A program made the position numbers and the translations under genes. From Hymenobacter artigasi (GTDB taxonomy: Bacteria; Bacteroidota; Bacteroidia; Cytophagales; Hymenobacteraceae), in contig NZ_JAAVTK010000009.1 of NCBI RefSeq assembly GCF_012275535.1, forward strand, positions 1-64,000: DNA of 64,000 nucleotides, in the 5' to 3' direction. The notes under the pieces are model-generated. The model saw only the letters and a program-made list of their open reading frames with translations. It was not told where the DNA came from and did no database searches. Each line of letters begins with the position of its first letter. The stretch's first letter is position 1. This document shows, piece by piece, positions 7,112-15,838 of this stretch.

Positions 7112-8878
7112 CTATCGGCGCAGCAATTTGAGGTGCGCCTGGGTGTGCCCGCTGGTTAGGTGCAGCATGTAAACGCCGCTGGCCTGCATTTGCCGGGAAA
7201 AATCGAGCCGCAGGGCCGTGGCCCCGTTGGCGGCCTGAAGGGTGCCGCTGCTCACTTTTGCCCCGAGCGCCGATACCAGCGTGTAGGAAACCTCGCCCTG
7301 CAACGCCTCCGGCAACAGCAGGCTTACCTGCCCGTCGGAGGGGTTTGGATACGCCTTCACCAGCGCCGTAAACTCCGTTCCGACCGCTGCTTTGCGGGCA
7401 GCGGCGGCCGGACTGGCAGCCGCAGAAGCCAGGGTGGTGCGGGCCGCGCCATCGGTCACGCTGAAGGCGATGGTGCGCGGCGTGCCCGCGATGCCGCCGG
7501 GCGTGTAGGATGTCGCGGTCAGGGTATAGCCACCGGCCGTGGGAGTCCAGGCGAAATAGTTGCCTGCACCATCGTCGCCGAACAGTGCGTATGGAGGCAC
7601 CATTTCGGTCTGGCTCCAGGTCTGGGCGCCGCTGAGGGCAAATTCGACCCGGCCCACCGTAGCCGGGTTGGTGTTGGCCCGGATGTTCAGGTTGCGCGTG
7701 GGCAGGGTGGCTAGGTCGAGCACGGCCCCATTTGTGAGCGCCATAAACTCGAAGCCGGTATTGGCATTAACCAGGGTATAGGTGATAGTGCCTGGCGTAA
7801 CGGGCTCATTAATTACGGTGAAGGTGATTTCCAGCGGCGTGCCCGCGCAGCCGGTATCGGAGTACGGCTGGGCCGATAAGGAAACGTAGCGTCCCAGGGC
7901 CAGGGTGTGGCCGAAGTAGTCGCCGGCACCATCGTCGCCGAACAGCGTGTACGGGGCCACCCGCTCGGTTTGGCCATGGCTGGTGGGGCCGTTCAGGCTG
8001 AATACGACCCTGTCGATACTGCCCGGGCCAGTGTTGGCCCGCACGTTGATGTTCTGGGTGGGCAGCGTGGCCAGGTTGAGCGTCATCCCGTTGGCGAGGG
8101 GCCCGATGTCGGTATCGGTATCGGCATTGACCAGGGTGAAGCTGGTAATGACTTGTGCCGCCTGATTGATAACTATCGTCAGCGGGGCGGAGGTGCAGCC
8201 GTTCGCCGCCGTCAGGGTGAGGCGGTAGGTGCCCGGCGGCAGGAACGAGAACAGAAAAGAGTTGCCCCCGGACGGTCTGGGCGCATTCGGCGTGAGCTGG
8301 GCCGTAGCGCCCGCCGGCGGATTCAGCACCTGAATATAGCCGGTAGTGGTGGTGCAGGTAGGCTGCGTCACCACCACATTGGCCAGCGTGAGCACCGGTG
8401 CAGGGGCCGGATTGATGACGATGGTGCGCGGGGCCGAGGTGCAGCCGTTCACCGTTAGGGTGAGGCGGTAGGTACCGGGCACCAGGGATACGAACAGGTA
8501 GGGATTGCCCCCGGCGGGCCGGGGCGCGTTCGGCGTGAGCTGGGCAACGCTGTTAAACGGGGCATTCAGTATCCTAATCGTGCCGGTCGGATTGTCACAG
8601 GTCGGTTGCGTCACCGTGACATTGGCGCTCGAAAGAACCGGCGGCGAGGGGCAAGCGGTGGCACTGCTGCCTCCTAAAGGCAACCCATAACCAAAACTGA
8701 CCTGTGGAAAAAATAATACGGCGACCAGCACCGCCCAAAACAGACGTTGCCAACCAGCTGTGTGTTTCAGCCAGTGTCCGTAATCTATCGGCTCATACTT
8801 ACGCAGCAATGATGGGGCGGCACCCCGCGACTTTTCGGGCACTTTGGCACACGGAGTACATGGTTCATGCTTTTTCAT
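7112..8878 (-). CDS. T9SS type A sorting-domain surface protein with duplicated modules
   Basis: A 588-residue protein from ATG 8878 (MKKHEPC). A hydrophobic stretch at about 44-62 is the export signal, with an unusually long leader before it. Two similar 75-residue modules follow (VTQPTC ... TPNAPRP.GGN ... PGTYRLTLT ... TIVIN, about 86-160 and 162-237), then two longer modules (LVNA ... LATLPT.N.N.RAN ... YALFGDDGAG, about 240-355 and 360-470). The C-terminus from about 505 is a type A sorting domain: KAYPNPSDGQVSLLLP, then SGVYMLHL and a final KLLRR. It is likely exported by the type IX system and kept on or released from the cell surface. The ligand is unknown. Confidence 0.8.
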   Translation of the reverse strand: MKKHEPCTPCAKVPEKSRGAAPSLLRKYEPIDYGHWLKHTAGWQRLFWAVLVAVLFFPQVSFGYGLPLGGSSATACPSPPVLSSANVTVTQPTCDNPTGTIRILNAPFNSVAQLTPNAPRPAGGNPYLFVSLVPGTYRLTLTVNGCTSAPRTIVINPAPAPVLTLANVVVTQPTCTTTTGYIQVLNPPAGATAQLTPNAPRPSGGNSFLFSFLPPGTYRLTLTAANGCTSAPLTIVINQAAQVITSFTLVNADTDTDIGPLANGMTLNLATLPTQNINVRANTGPGSIDRVVFSLNGPTSHGQTERVAPYTLFGDDGAGDYFGHTLALGRYVSLSAQPYSDTGCAGTPLEITFTVINEPVTPGTITYTLVNANTGFEFMALTNGAVLDLATLPTRNLNIRANTNPATVGRVEFALSGAQTWSQTEMVPPYALFGDDGAGNYFAWTPTAGGYTLTATSYTPGGIAGTPRTIAFSVTDGAARTTLASAAASPAAAARKAAVGTEFTALVKAYPNPSDGQVSLLLPEALQGEVSYTLVSALGAKVSSGTLQAANGATALRLDFSRQMQASGVYMLHLTSGHTQAHLKLLRR

Positions 8879-9589
8879 AACAGGCAGCAAAAAATGGTGG
8901 ATAGGATAGAAAGGCCGGCATCCGTTGCGCCACCGAGGAGGCGCAGCACAGCCCAGGCGTCGGCCGGGCACGGCACGCCTTTCTAAAATGCGGAATCATT
9001 GGGTGCGCCCCTGCTTGGGCGCAATGCGCGGCGCGGCCCGCAACGCGGTTGACGGGTACAAACGCGTGGGGAGCTGCACTTACAGCACAGCAGCTGGAAG
9101 GTGCCCGGCTATCATTCGGTAGCCGGGAGTGGCGCTTCGATGCTCAAGGCGGTGCGCGCGCCGCTTCAACGCCTGGTTATTCAGCGTACGCGCTGGCGGG
9201 TGCTACTCGGCGGTATTCCAAGGGAATGCAGGAAATACCCAACCGCTTTCGGGGCCGGCAAAACCGGCCGCATCAGGGAATGAAAAGCTTGGCCATCCAT
9301 CCTTGATTATGTAATCTATGGGCTAAAAAACGTAGTTAAGGTGGCATAGAAAGTATGTTTTGAAGTGAAATAAAAATCCTTCTACCGCGCAGCTTCCCCT
9401 CCTTCAGGCTGTTTCAGATGCATTGAAGTGATGCTTCGGCAGTAAGCCAAACATAATATATTATATTTTATATATTAATGACATTACTCACACGCCCGCA
9501 TTAACAAAACGCCATGGACTACCCCGCCTGACCTACCCCGAAGCACTCATTGACTCGCCGGACAAATGGCTCCAGGCACAGGACGAACC
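8879..9589. other. 711-base gap without a supported gene
   Basis: No reading frame here looks like a protein. The left part is GC-rich and holds a hairpin GCCCGGCTA ... TAGCCGGG near 9101-9127. Stretches around 9310-9370 and 9450-9490 are AT-rich (for example ATAATATATTATATTTTATATA) and could hold promoters or a degraded element. Nothing else is recognisable. Confidence 0.4.
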
Positions 9590-10051
9590 TTACCGCCCCA
9601 CCGCATCCGCAAACGCTGGTATATCCTCCAGCCGCTCATTGGTTCGCGTCGCGAAATCGACCCGCCAGCAGTAGTGCACCAAGCCGTTGGTGAGCAGCAG
9701 CAGCGGCGCACCAATGGTTTGGTTATAGGTGGTGGCCTGCCGGGCCACGGCCGCGTCGATGGCCACGGAGGGGGCTTTGCACTCCACCAGCAGCAGCGGC
9801 TGGCCGGTGGGGTCGAGGGCCAGGAGGTCGGTGCGCTTTTGGCGCTGGTTGTAGCGCAGGCCGCGCTCCAGGGCCAGCAGGCCGCGCGGGTAGCCCAGGT
9901 GGGTTATCAGATAATGAACAACGTGCTGCCGCACCCACTCTTCGGGGGTGAGCACGACGTGTTTGCGCCGCAGCCCATCCCAGATGAGCGGCTGATTTGT
10001 GGCCGATTGCGTAAGTTTGGCCTCGAAAGGCGGCAGGTCCAGGGCTTGCAT
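9590..10051 (-). CDS. Stand-alone HsdR_N-like nuclease-fold protein
   Basis: A 153-residue protein beginning MQALDLPPFEAKLT. It resembles the N-terminal domain of type I restriction HsdR subunits, a PD-(D/E)xK nuclease fold: EEWVRQHVVHYLITHLGYP, then QRQKRTDLLALD and LLLVECKAP give the Asp ... Glu-x-Lys active-site order, and ATTYNQTIGAPLLLLTNG follows. There is no helicase, HsdM or HsdS gene nearby. Such orphan domains are common in Bacteroidota, and their job is unknown. I chose ATG 10051, preceded by GGAGGTG, because the longer frame to 10114 only translates a heptamer repeat. Confidence 0.7.
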   Translation of the reverse strand: MQALDLPPFEAKLTQSATNQPLIWDGLRRKHVVLTPEEWVRQHVVHYLITHLGYPRGLLALERGLRYNQRQKRTDLLALDPTGQPLLLVECKAPSVAIDAAVARQATTYNQTIGAPLLLLTNGLVHYCWRVDFATRTNERLEDIPAFADAVGR

Positions 10052-10064
10052 CACCTCCAAAAAT

Positions 10065-10211
10065 AGTGCTTGGTGCTTTGTGCCTGGTGCTTGGTGTCCT
10101 TCGCCTCGTGCCAATGGGTTTCAAAAGCCGGGATTCTCACCAGCCAAGCACCGGCGGACGGAGGTCTGCTGTACAAAACAGCCAAGCACTAAGCACCAAT
10201 AACCAAGCACT
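10065..10211. repeat. Heptamer inverted element H2 (GTGCTTG units)
   Basis: The left arm has AGTGCTT, GGTGCTT, TGTGCCT, GGTGCTT in phase. The right arm has inverted units AAGCACT, AAGCACC, AATAACC, AAGCACT near 10184-10211, with an extra AAGCACC at 10145. It occupies nearly the whole space between the divergent starts at 10051 and 10217, so any promoters must lie within it. It has the same architecture as H1, H3, H4 and H5 but a GC-richer unit. Confidence 0.75.
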
Positions 10212-10216
10212 TACTT

Positions 10217-10987
10217 ATGAAGACCAAAGAAGAGATTGTAAATAACTGGCTGCCACGCTACACGGGTGTTGCGCTGGACGAATTTGGGCAGTACATCCTG
10301 CTGACCAACTTCAGCAACTACGTGTACATGTTTGCTGAGCAGTTTGACACCGAAGTGCGCGGCAAAGACAAGCCCATGCAGTCGGCCACGGCCAACGGCA
10401 TCACCATCATCAACTTCGGCATGGGCTCGCCGATGGCGGCCACGGTCATGGATTTGCTGTCGGCCATCAAGCCCAAGGCAGCCCTGTTTCTGGGCAAGTG
10501 CGGTGGCCTGAAAAAGACCAAGCTCGGCGATTTGGTGCTGCCCATCGCGGCCATTCGCGGCGAAGGAACTTCCGACGACTACCTGCCCAAGGAAATTCCG
10601 GCCCTGCCCTCGTTCCGCCTGCAGCGCGCCGTGTCGTCGATGATTAAGAAGCACGAGATGGACTACTACACCGGCACGGTGTACACCACCAACCGCCGCG
10701 TGTGGGAGCACGATACCGAGTTTAAGGACTACCTGCGCCGCGTGCGCGCCCTGGCCGTGGACATGGAAACGGCCACCATTTTCGTCTGCGGCTTCATGAA
10801 CGACATCCCGCACGGCGCGCTGCTGCTGGTGAGCGACAACCCGATGACGCCCGAGGGCGTGAAAACCTCGGAGTCGGACTCGAAAGTAACCACCGATTTC
10901 GTGAAGCGCCACCTGCAAATCGGCATCGAGTCGCTACAGGAGCTGCAGTTCTCGGGCGAGTCGGTGAAGCACATGCGCTTCGACTAA
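10217..10987 (+). CDS. amn: AMP nucleosidase (short Bacteroidota type)
   Basis: A 256-residue cytosolic enzyme of the PNP/UDP phosphorylase superfamily that hydrolyses AMP to adenine and ribose 5-phosphate. Recognisable parts are GITIINFGMGSPMAA (ribose-phosphate site region), ALFLGKCGGLKKTKLGDLVL, and ALAVDMETATIFVCG, the MET motif that binds the ribose. LLLVSDNPMTPEG is typical of the short AMP nucleosidases of Bacteroidota, which lack the extra N-terminal domain of the E. coli enzyme. The start follows the heptamer element directly. Confidence 0.85.
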   Translation: MKTKEEIVNNWLPRYTGVALDEFGQYILLTNFSNYVYMFAEQFDTEVRGKDKPMQSATANGITIINFGMGSPMAATVMDLLSAIKPKAALFLGKCGGLKKTKLGDLVLPIAAIRGEGTSDDYLPKEIPALPSFRLQRAVSSMIKKHEMDYYTGTVYTTNRRVWEHDTEFKDYLRRVRALAVDMETATIFVCGFMNDIPHGALLLVSDNPMTPEGVKTSESDSKVTTDFVKRHLQIGIESLQELQFSGESVKHMRFD

Positions 10988-11040
10988 GGACCGCAGATTT
11001 TAACGGATTTGACGGATTTCGCAGATTCAAACTGACCCTT
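10988..11040. repeat. Short GATTT-type direct repeats
   Basis: CAGATTTTAACGGATTTGACGGATTTCGCAGATT contains three to four related GGATTT/AGATT units just after the amn stop. A similar fragment, TTTAACGGATTATACAGATT, lies near 2481-2500. Such short direct repeats follow genes in other Bacteroidota as far as I recall. Their function is unknown. Confidence 0.4.
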
Positions 11041-11044
11041 TCGT

Positions 11045-11518
11045 ATGTGGAGCTTTACTGATTTTCGGATGCGGGGCGGGGTAGTTTTTATGCTGGCGCT
11101 CGGCCTCATGGGCTGCGACCGGACGAAGCACGAGGCCACAGAAACATTGCGCAAACCCAGTGAAACGGCCAGCCCATCGGCCACGGCGGTGGCCGATGGG
11201 CTGGCCACCGGTGCCCAGCGCGAAACGGCCCAAACCAGCCTCAGTCCGGCCTTGCGGGCGCGGGGCCTGCGGCTGGGCAAGTCGTTTGTGGCGGGCGACG
11301 ATAGTGTGCGCGCCGGCCGGCCGCAGCTGTCGCTCTACGTCATTTTCGAGCGGGCTTTCCGTGATACCGTGCGGGTGCGCCTGCTGGATAACAATGGCGT
11401 GGAATACGGCCGTAGCCGCGTGCTCCTGCAGGGCAAGACCCATGAGGCCCAGCCATTTCCGGTTCGCTTCAATCCGCACCTGCATTTTGAGCTGGGCACG
11501 CAGGTGGTGGTGGAATAA
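11045..11518 (+). CDS. Putative lipoprotein of unknown function
   Basis: A 157-residue protein with a lipoprotein-type signal: FMLALGLMGC, Cys at about residue 24. Next comes a Thr/Ala-rich spacer, then a beta-rich domain: PQLSLYVIFERAF, DTVRVRLLDNNGVEYGRSRVLLQG, and a closing HFELGTQVVVE. It is probably anchored in the inner or outer membrane facing the periplasm. I do not recognise a family. It sits between amn and a family-B palindrome and shares no clear operon. Confidence 0.6.
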   Translation: MWSFTDFRMRGGVVFMLALGLMGCDRTKHEATETLRKPSETASPSATAVADGLATGAQRETAQTSLSPALRARGLRLGKSFVAGDDSVRAGRPQLSLYVIFERAFRDTVRVRLLDNNGVEYGRSRVLLQGKTHEAQPFPVRFNPHLHFELGTQVVVE

Positions 11519-11535
11519 GCCCGAAAGTCCACAAC

Positions 11536-11660
11536 GAAAAGAACGTCATGTTGAGCGCTGCCGAAGTCGCTCGCGTGTAATAGTAATTCAATCGCCCAAA
11601 CGAATTGACTACTATTGCACGCGAGATGCTTCGACAAGCTGAGCATGACGTTTTCTTTTC
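11536..11660. repeat. Palindromic repeat family B, copy 1
   Basis: The arms are AAAAGAACGTCATGTTGAGC ... and GAGCATGACGTTTTCTTTT, with the inner GCGTGTAATAGTAATTCAAT paired to a matching right side. This is a REP-like element lying between two same-strand genes. Confidence 0.85.
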
Positions 11661-11678
11661 ATCCCACTTCACTCATTA

Positions 11679-13346
11679 ATGTCTCGTTCCAACCATTCTT
11701 CGTTCCACCATTTCTTCGCCCCCCTGCTGCTGCTCGCGCTGCTCAGCGGCTGCCAGTCGCCCCGCGAATCTGTTGATTTGCTCGTCACCAACGCCACGGT
11801 TTACACCGTCGATTCTACCTTCTCGAAAGCCGAGGCCTTTGCGGTGAAGGATGGCAAATTCGTGGCCGTGGGTTCGGCGGCCGAGCTCAAGGCCAAGTAC
11901 CAGGCGGCGCAGGAAGTGGACGCGGGCGGCAAGTTCATCTACCCCGGCTTTTACGACGCGCACTGCCACTTCTACCGCTACGCACTGGCACTGCCCAGCG
12001 CCGATTTAGTGGGCACCAACTCGTGGAAAGAGGTGATTGAGAAGCTGCAGGAGAACCGGAAGAAATACCCGCAGGCCGCCTGGCTCACGGGGCGCGGCTG
12101 GGACCAGAACGACTGGCCCACCAAGCAGTTCCCCACCAAAGACACGCTTGACCGGCTGTTTCCCGACGTGCCCGTGCTCCTCACCCGCGTAGACGGCCAC
12201 GCCGCCCTCGTGAACCAGAAGGCGCTGGATTTGGCCGGCGTCACGGCCCGCACGCCCATCAGCGGCGGCACCATTACGCGCGACGCGCAGGGCCGCCTCA
12301 CCGGTCTGCTCGTGGACAACGCCACCCGCCTGGTGAGCAGCAAAATTCCCGACCCGGCTCCGGCCGAATCCGCCCAGCTCCTGCTGCAGGCCCAGCAAAA
12401 CTGCCTGGCCGTGGGCCTCACCAGCCTCGCCGATGCCGGCCTCGACAAAGCCGACATCGACCAGATGGCCGCCCTGCAGCAGCAGAAAAAGCTGAAGCTG
12501 CGCCTCTACGCCATGCTGGCCCCCACCCCAGAAAACCGGGCGTACTACCTTAAAAACGGGCCGGTCTTCACCGACCAGCTCACCATCAACTCCTTCAAGG
12601 TGTATGCCGATGGGGCGCTGGGCTCGCGCGGGGCCTGCCTGGTGAAGCCGTATGCCGACAAACCCAAGGAAACGGGCTTTTTGCTGTCCACTGAAAAGCA
12701 GTTCCGCGACCTGGCCAAGGAGCTGGCCGCCTCGAAATTCCAGATGAATACCCACGCCATCGGCGACTCGGCCAACCGCATCATCCTCAACATCTACGGC
12801 GAGGCGCTGAAGGGGCAAAAGGACCGCCGCTGGCGCATCGAGCACGCCCAGGTCATCACCCCGGCCGACATGCCCAAGTTCGGGCAGTTCGGCATCGTGC
12901 CTTCGGTGCAGCCCACCCACGCCACGTCGGATATGTACTGGGCCGGCGAGCGCCTCGGGGCCGAGCGCCTGAAAACGGCCTACGCCTACGCCGAATTACT
13001 GAAGCAGTACGGCCAGCTGGCCCTGGGCTCCGACTTCCCGGTGGAGGACATCAACCCGCTGTTCGGCTTTCACTCGGCCGTGGCCCGGCAGGATGCCAAG
13101 AACTTCCCCAAAGGCGGCTTCCAGATGGAAAACGCCATTTCGCGCGAGCAGGCCCTGCGCGGCATGACCACCTGGGCCGCTCACGCCGGCTTCGAGGAGA
13201 AGCGCAAAGGGCAAATCAAACCCGGCATGCTGGCCGATTTCGTGGTGCTGGGCACGGACCTGCTGACCGCGCCCAATGAGCAGCTGCGCGGGGCCGCCGT
13301 GCTGCAAACCTGGATTGGCGGGCAACTGGTTTTTGACCGAAAATAG
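11679..13346 (+). CDS. Exported amidohydrolase (YtcJ-like, amidohydrolase 3)
   Basis: A 555-residue protein with a lipoprotein signal (LLLLALLSGC, Cys near residue 24), so it should act outside the cytoplasm. The metal-dependent hydrolase fold shows GFYDAHCHFYRYALAL (HxH), GRGWDQNDWP, VYADGALGSRGACL, NTHAIGDSANR, RIEHAQVI and the late LALGSDFPVEDINPLFG carrying the catalytic Asp. This order is typical of the YtcJ branch, whose substrates are mostly undefined. It stands alone with its own terminator. Confidence 0.85.
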   Translation: MSRSNHSSFHHFFAPLLLLALLSGCQSPRESVDLLVTNATVYTVDSTFSKAEAFAVKDGKFVAVGSAAELKAKYQAAQEVDAGGKFIYPGFYDAHCHFYRYALALPSADLVGTNSWKEVIEKLQENRKKYPQAAWLTGRGWDQNDWPTKQFPTKDTLDRLFPDVPVLLTRVDGHAALVNQKALDLAGVTARTPISGGTITRDAQGRLTGLLVDNATRLVSSKIPDPAPAESAQLLLQAQQNCLAVGLTSLADAGLDKADIDQMAALQQQKKLKLRLYAMLAPTPENRAYYLKNGPVFTDQLTINSFKVYADGALGSRGACLVKPYADKPKETGFLLSTEKQFRDLAKELAASKFQMNTHAIGDSANRIILNIYGEALKGQKDRRWRIEHAQVITPADMPKFGQFGIVPSVQPTHATSDMYWAGERLGAERLKTAYAYAELLKQYGQLALGSDFPVEDINPLFGFHSAVARQDAKNFPKGGFQMENAISREQALRGMTTWAAHAGFEEKRKGQIKPGMLADFVVLGTDLLTAPNEQLRGAAVLQTWIGGQLVFDRK

Positions 13347-13361
13347 CCATTGCAATAACCT

Positions 13362-13398
13362 AGAAAGGCCTGCTGAACAATGTTCAGCAGGCCTTTCT
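13362..13398. terminator. Perfect palindromic terminator
   Basis: AGAAAGGCCTGCTGAACA pairs perfectly with TGTTCAGCAGGCCTTTCT around a single A. It lies 15 bases after the stop at 13346 and could work in both directions. Confidence 0.75.
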
Positions 13399-13438
13399 GG
13401 CTTAAAAGTGGTTTGAGTTAACTCTTCTGATTTTAAAC

Positions 13439-13516
13439 GGTGTAGAGACGCATCTTTGCGTCTTGTCGTTGGGCGATTTCCTTCAACGACAAGACGCAAA
13501 GATGCGTCTCTACACC
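13439..13516. repeat. Palindromic repeat family A, copy 2
   Basis: Nearly identical to 6949-7035: GGTGTAGAGACGCATCTTTG ... and CAAAGATGCGTCTCTACACC. It again lies in a convergent gap (13346 + and 13556 -). Confidence 0.85.
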
Positions 13517-13555
13517 GTTCCAGCGGTTAAACAGCTTCATAGGAGTTGGCCACGC

Positions 13556-14083
13556 CTACCGCTGCGGGGCCTCGTCGGCCGAGCCGCCGTAGATGGCGGG
13601 CACTGGGATGTCGAGCAGACGCAGGTACACGCTCATCTGGCCACGGTGGTGGATGAGGTGGTTGAGGACCAGCACGCGAGCCACCGTGGTGCGGGGCATG
13701 GCCATGAGGGTTTGCTCGCCGCGGCGCATGGTCCACATGGCGTTGAAGGTGGCATCGTCCACATCGGCCAGGGCTTTGTGGATGTTCTCGGCGTTCACGT
13801 CGAATCGCCGGAGCACTTCGTCGGTGGTGGTGGGCGACTCGGGCATTTTCATGGTGGCCATGTCCGTGGCATCGGCGCTGAGGGACATTTGCAGGAAGCC
13901 AATGAGGTTGGCCATGTGCGAGGCCAGCGTCCCGAGCTTCATGCTCTTGGCGTGCGGCTGCCAGCCAAACTGCTCGGTGGGCACCCGCTCCAGCAGGCGG
14001 CGGGTGATGGCCAGCTCGCGCTTCAGCTCTTGGCTGAGAAGGGCTTGCATGGAAGGATTGGCGGTGGTGGTGGTATCGCTCAT
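13556..14083 (-). CDS. DinB-family protein
   Basis: A 175-residue cytosolic four-helix protein from ATG 14083 (MSDTTTTANPSM). LLSQELKRELAITRRLLERVP and FGWQPHAKSMKLGTLASHMA are the first two helices, with a candidate metal His (H in LASHMAN). VLNHLIHHRGQMSVYLRLL near the end carries the His pair expected for the DinB metal site. DinB enzymes are metal-dependent and many use bacillithiol or similar thiols, but the reaction here is unknown. It lies downstream of the MFS gene on the same strand, 82 bases away. Confidence 0.8.
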   Translation of the reverse strand: MSDTTTTANPSMQALLSQELKRELAITRRLLERVPTEQFGWQPHAKSMKLGTLASHMANLIGFLQMSLSADATDMATMKMPESPTTTDEVLRRFDVNAENIHKALADVDDATFNAMWTMRRGEQTLMAMPRTTVARVLVLNHLIHHRGQMSVYLRLLDIPVPAIYGGSADEAPQR

Positions 14084-14165
14084 AAAGAAAGATGAGAAGA
14101 TGGAAGGGAAACGGATGAGGGCACGGCCCTCACGCAAAGCAGGACGCGGCAGCTACGGAAATACT

Positions 14166-15611
14166 TTACCGGGACATGGGCGCGCCCATTTCGGCCCCGG
14201 CTGAGGCGGGCGGCGGCGGTGGCAGCGAAATGGGCCCCAGGGAATCTTCGCGCAGCTTCTTGCCGCGCAGGGTCAGCAGGAAGCCCAGGCCGAAAATGAA
14301 GAACACAATCAGCGAAAGAATGCTGTTGCGCATCGAGCCCGTGATTTGCGCAATCAGGCCGAAGGAAAGTGTGCCGATAACGATGCCGAGCTTCTCCACC
14401 ACATCGAAAAAGCTGAAATAGGCGGCCGAATTCGGGGTGTTTTCAGGCATAATCTTGGAATAGGTGCTGCGCGACAGACTTTGCACGGCCCCCATGGTGA
14501 GGCCAATGACGGAGGCCAGCAAATAGAAGCTCCAGCCGGCCTGCACGAAATAGCCGGCCACACAAATCAGCATCCAGATGAACACCGCGATGCTCAACGC
14601 CCGCGTGTTGCCGATGCGGTCCGATATTTTAGCAAACATCCAGGCCCCGAGAATGCCCACAATCTGAAGCAGCAAAATGGTGACGATGAGCGAGGTGCTA
14701 TCGAGCTTCAGCACCTTATCGCCGAAGATGGTGGCCACGTACATCACCGTTTGCACGCCCATGTTGTAGGTGAAGTAGGCCAGCAGGAAGCGCTTGAGGT
14801 TGGGCTGCCGCTTGAGTTCGTCCCACACCTTGCCCAGCTCGCGGAAGCCGTTGAGCAGCCAGCCGTCCTGGCTGACGGGCGCATCGGCGGGGCGGCCGGC
14901 ATCGGCCGGCAGGGTGAAGAACGGGATTTGGGCAAAGCCCACCCACCAGATGCCCGTGAGCAGGAAGCTAAGCCGCGTGGCCTTGCCGGTGCTCATGCCA
15001 AACAAGGCCACGCCCTCGGGGCCGCCCGCAATGTGCGGGCCCATGATGATGCCCAGGCAGATAACCAGCAGCAGCACCGAGCCGATGTAGCCCATGGAGA
15101 AGCCCCGCGCCGAGAGCGAGTCAAACTTTGCCTCGGAGCTTATTTCGGGCAGGTAGGAATTATAGAACACGATGCTACCGCTGAAGCCCACCGTGGCCGC
15201 AATAAAAATGAAGGTGCTCAGCGTGAGGTTGTCCTCGGTGAAGAAGTACAGCGCGGCACAGCTGAATGCCCCGATGTAGCAAAAGACCTGCAGGAAAAGC
15301 TTTTTGCGCCCCGAGTAGTCGGCCAGCGACGTGAGAAACGGGCTGACCAGGGCAATGAGCAGGAAGGCGAACGAGATGGCGTAGGTGAGCAGCGACGAGC
15401 CCGGCACCTTGAACCCCAGGAAATCGACCACGTCGGTGGGGTTGATGGCCTTGGTGATGCTGCCCCAGTAAATCGGGAAAATCGAGCTGGTAATCACCAG
15501 CGGGTACACCGAGTTGGCCCAGTCGTAGAACGTCCAGCCGGTGGTGATGCGCTTGTTGTCTTTTTCGACCGCGCCAGCGGCGGCAGCGGGAAGCGTCGGA
15601 GTTGGGGTCAT
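14166..15611 (-). CDS. MFS permease of the UMF1/Atg22-like type
   Basis: A 481-residue integral membrane protein from ATG 15611, with about twelve hydrophobic segments. The signature GWTFYDWANSVYPLVI near the N-terminus marks the UMF1 (Atg22-like) branch. SLADYSGRKKLFLQ is the cytoplasmic A-motif loop, and KISDRIGNTRAL is the second-half repeat. Relatives are thought to export amino acids or small solutes, but the substrate is unknown here. A C-terminal Pro/Ser tail (SLPPPPPASAGAEM) follows the last helix. Confidence 0.85.
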   Translation of the reverse strand: MTPTPTLPAAAAGAVEKDNKRITTGWTFYDWANSVYPLVITSSIFPIYWGSITKAINPTDVVDFLGFKVPGSSLLTYAISFAFLLIALVSPFLTSLADYSGRKKLFLQVFCYIGAFSCAALYFFTEDNLTLSTFIFIAATVGFSGSIVFYNSYLPEISSEAKFDSLSARGFSMGYIGSVLLLVICLGIIMGPHIAGGPEGVALFGMSTGKATRLSFLLTGIWWVGFAQIPFFTLPADAGRPADAPVSQDGWLLNGFRELGKVWDELKRQPNLKRFLLAYFTYNMGVQTVMYVATIFGDKVLKLDSTSLIVTILLLQIVGILGAWMFAKISDRIGNTRALSIAVFIWMLICVAGYFVQAGWSFYLLASVIGLTMGAVQSLSRSTYSKIMPENTPNSAAYFSFFDVVEKLGIVIGTLSFGLIAQITGSMRNSILSLIVFFIFGLGFLLTLRGKKLREDSLGPISLPPPPPASAGAEMGAPMSR

Positions 15612-15838
15612 AAGTGAGCGCCGGGAAGATGAGGGATTGCGCCGGGGAAGGTAACGGGTTTTTAGGGTTCGGGTTGGGCCGGGCGGCAATGCCGGCGGCC
15701 GGCGGGGCTTCGCCAGCCACCGGCAGGCCGGACTTACCCCTGTCCGGAAGGGGCATTTTGGTGAGCGATGATAGATATTTACTTTTTACTATATTTACAT
15801 AGCCCGGGCAACTCCGCTCCTGCTCAACTCCTCTGGCT

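Noticed and set aside
9049..9306. Plus-strand frames in the 8879-9589 gap
   Set aside because: Short overlapping frames without signal peptide, domain or start context, and the region also contains hairpins.
10052..10114. Longer N-terminus of the HsdR_N-like gene
   Set aside because: The extra residues (KHQAPGTKHQAL) are a translation of the heptamer repeat; ATG 10051 with GGAGGTG is better.
14346..15617. Plus-strand frame of 423 codons opposite the MFS gene
   Set aside because: Antisense shadow with very biased composition. The minus strand encodes a recognisable permease.
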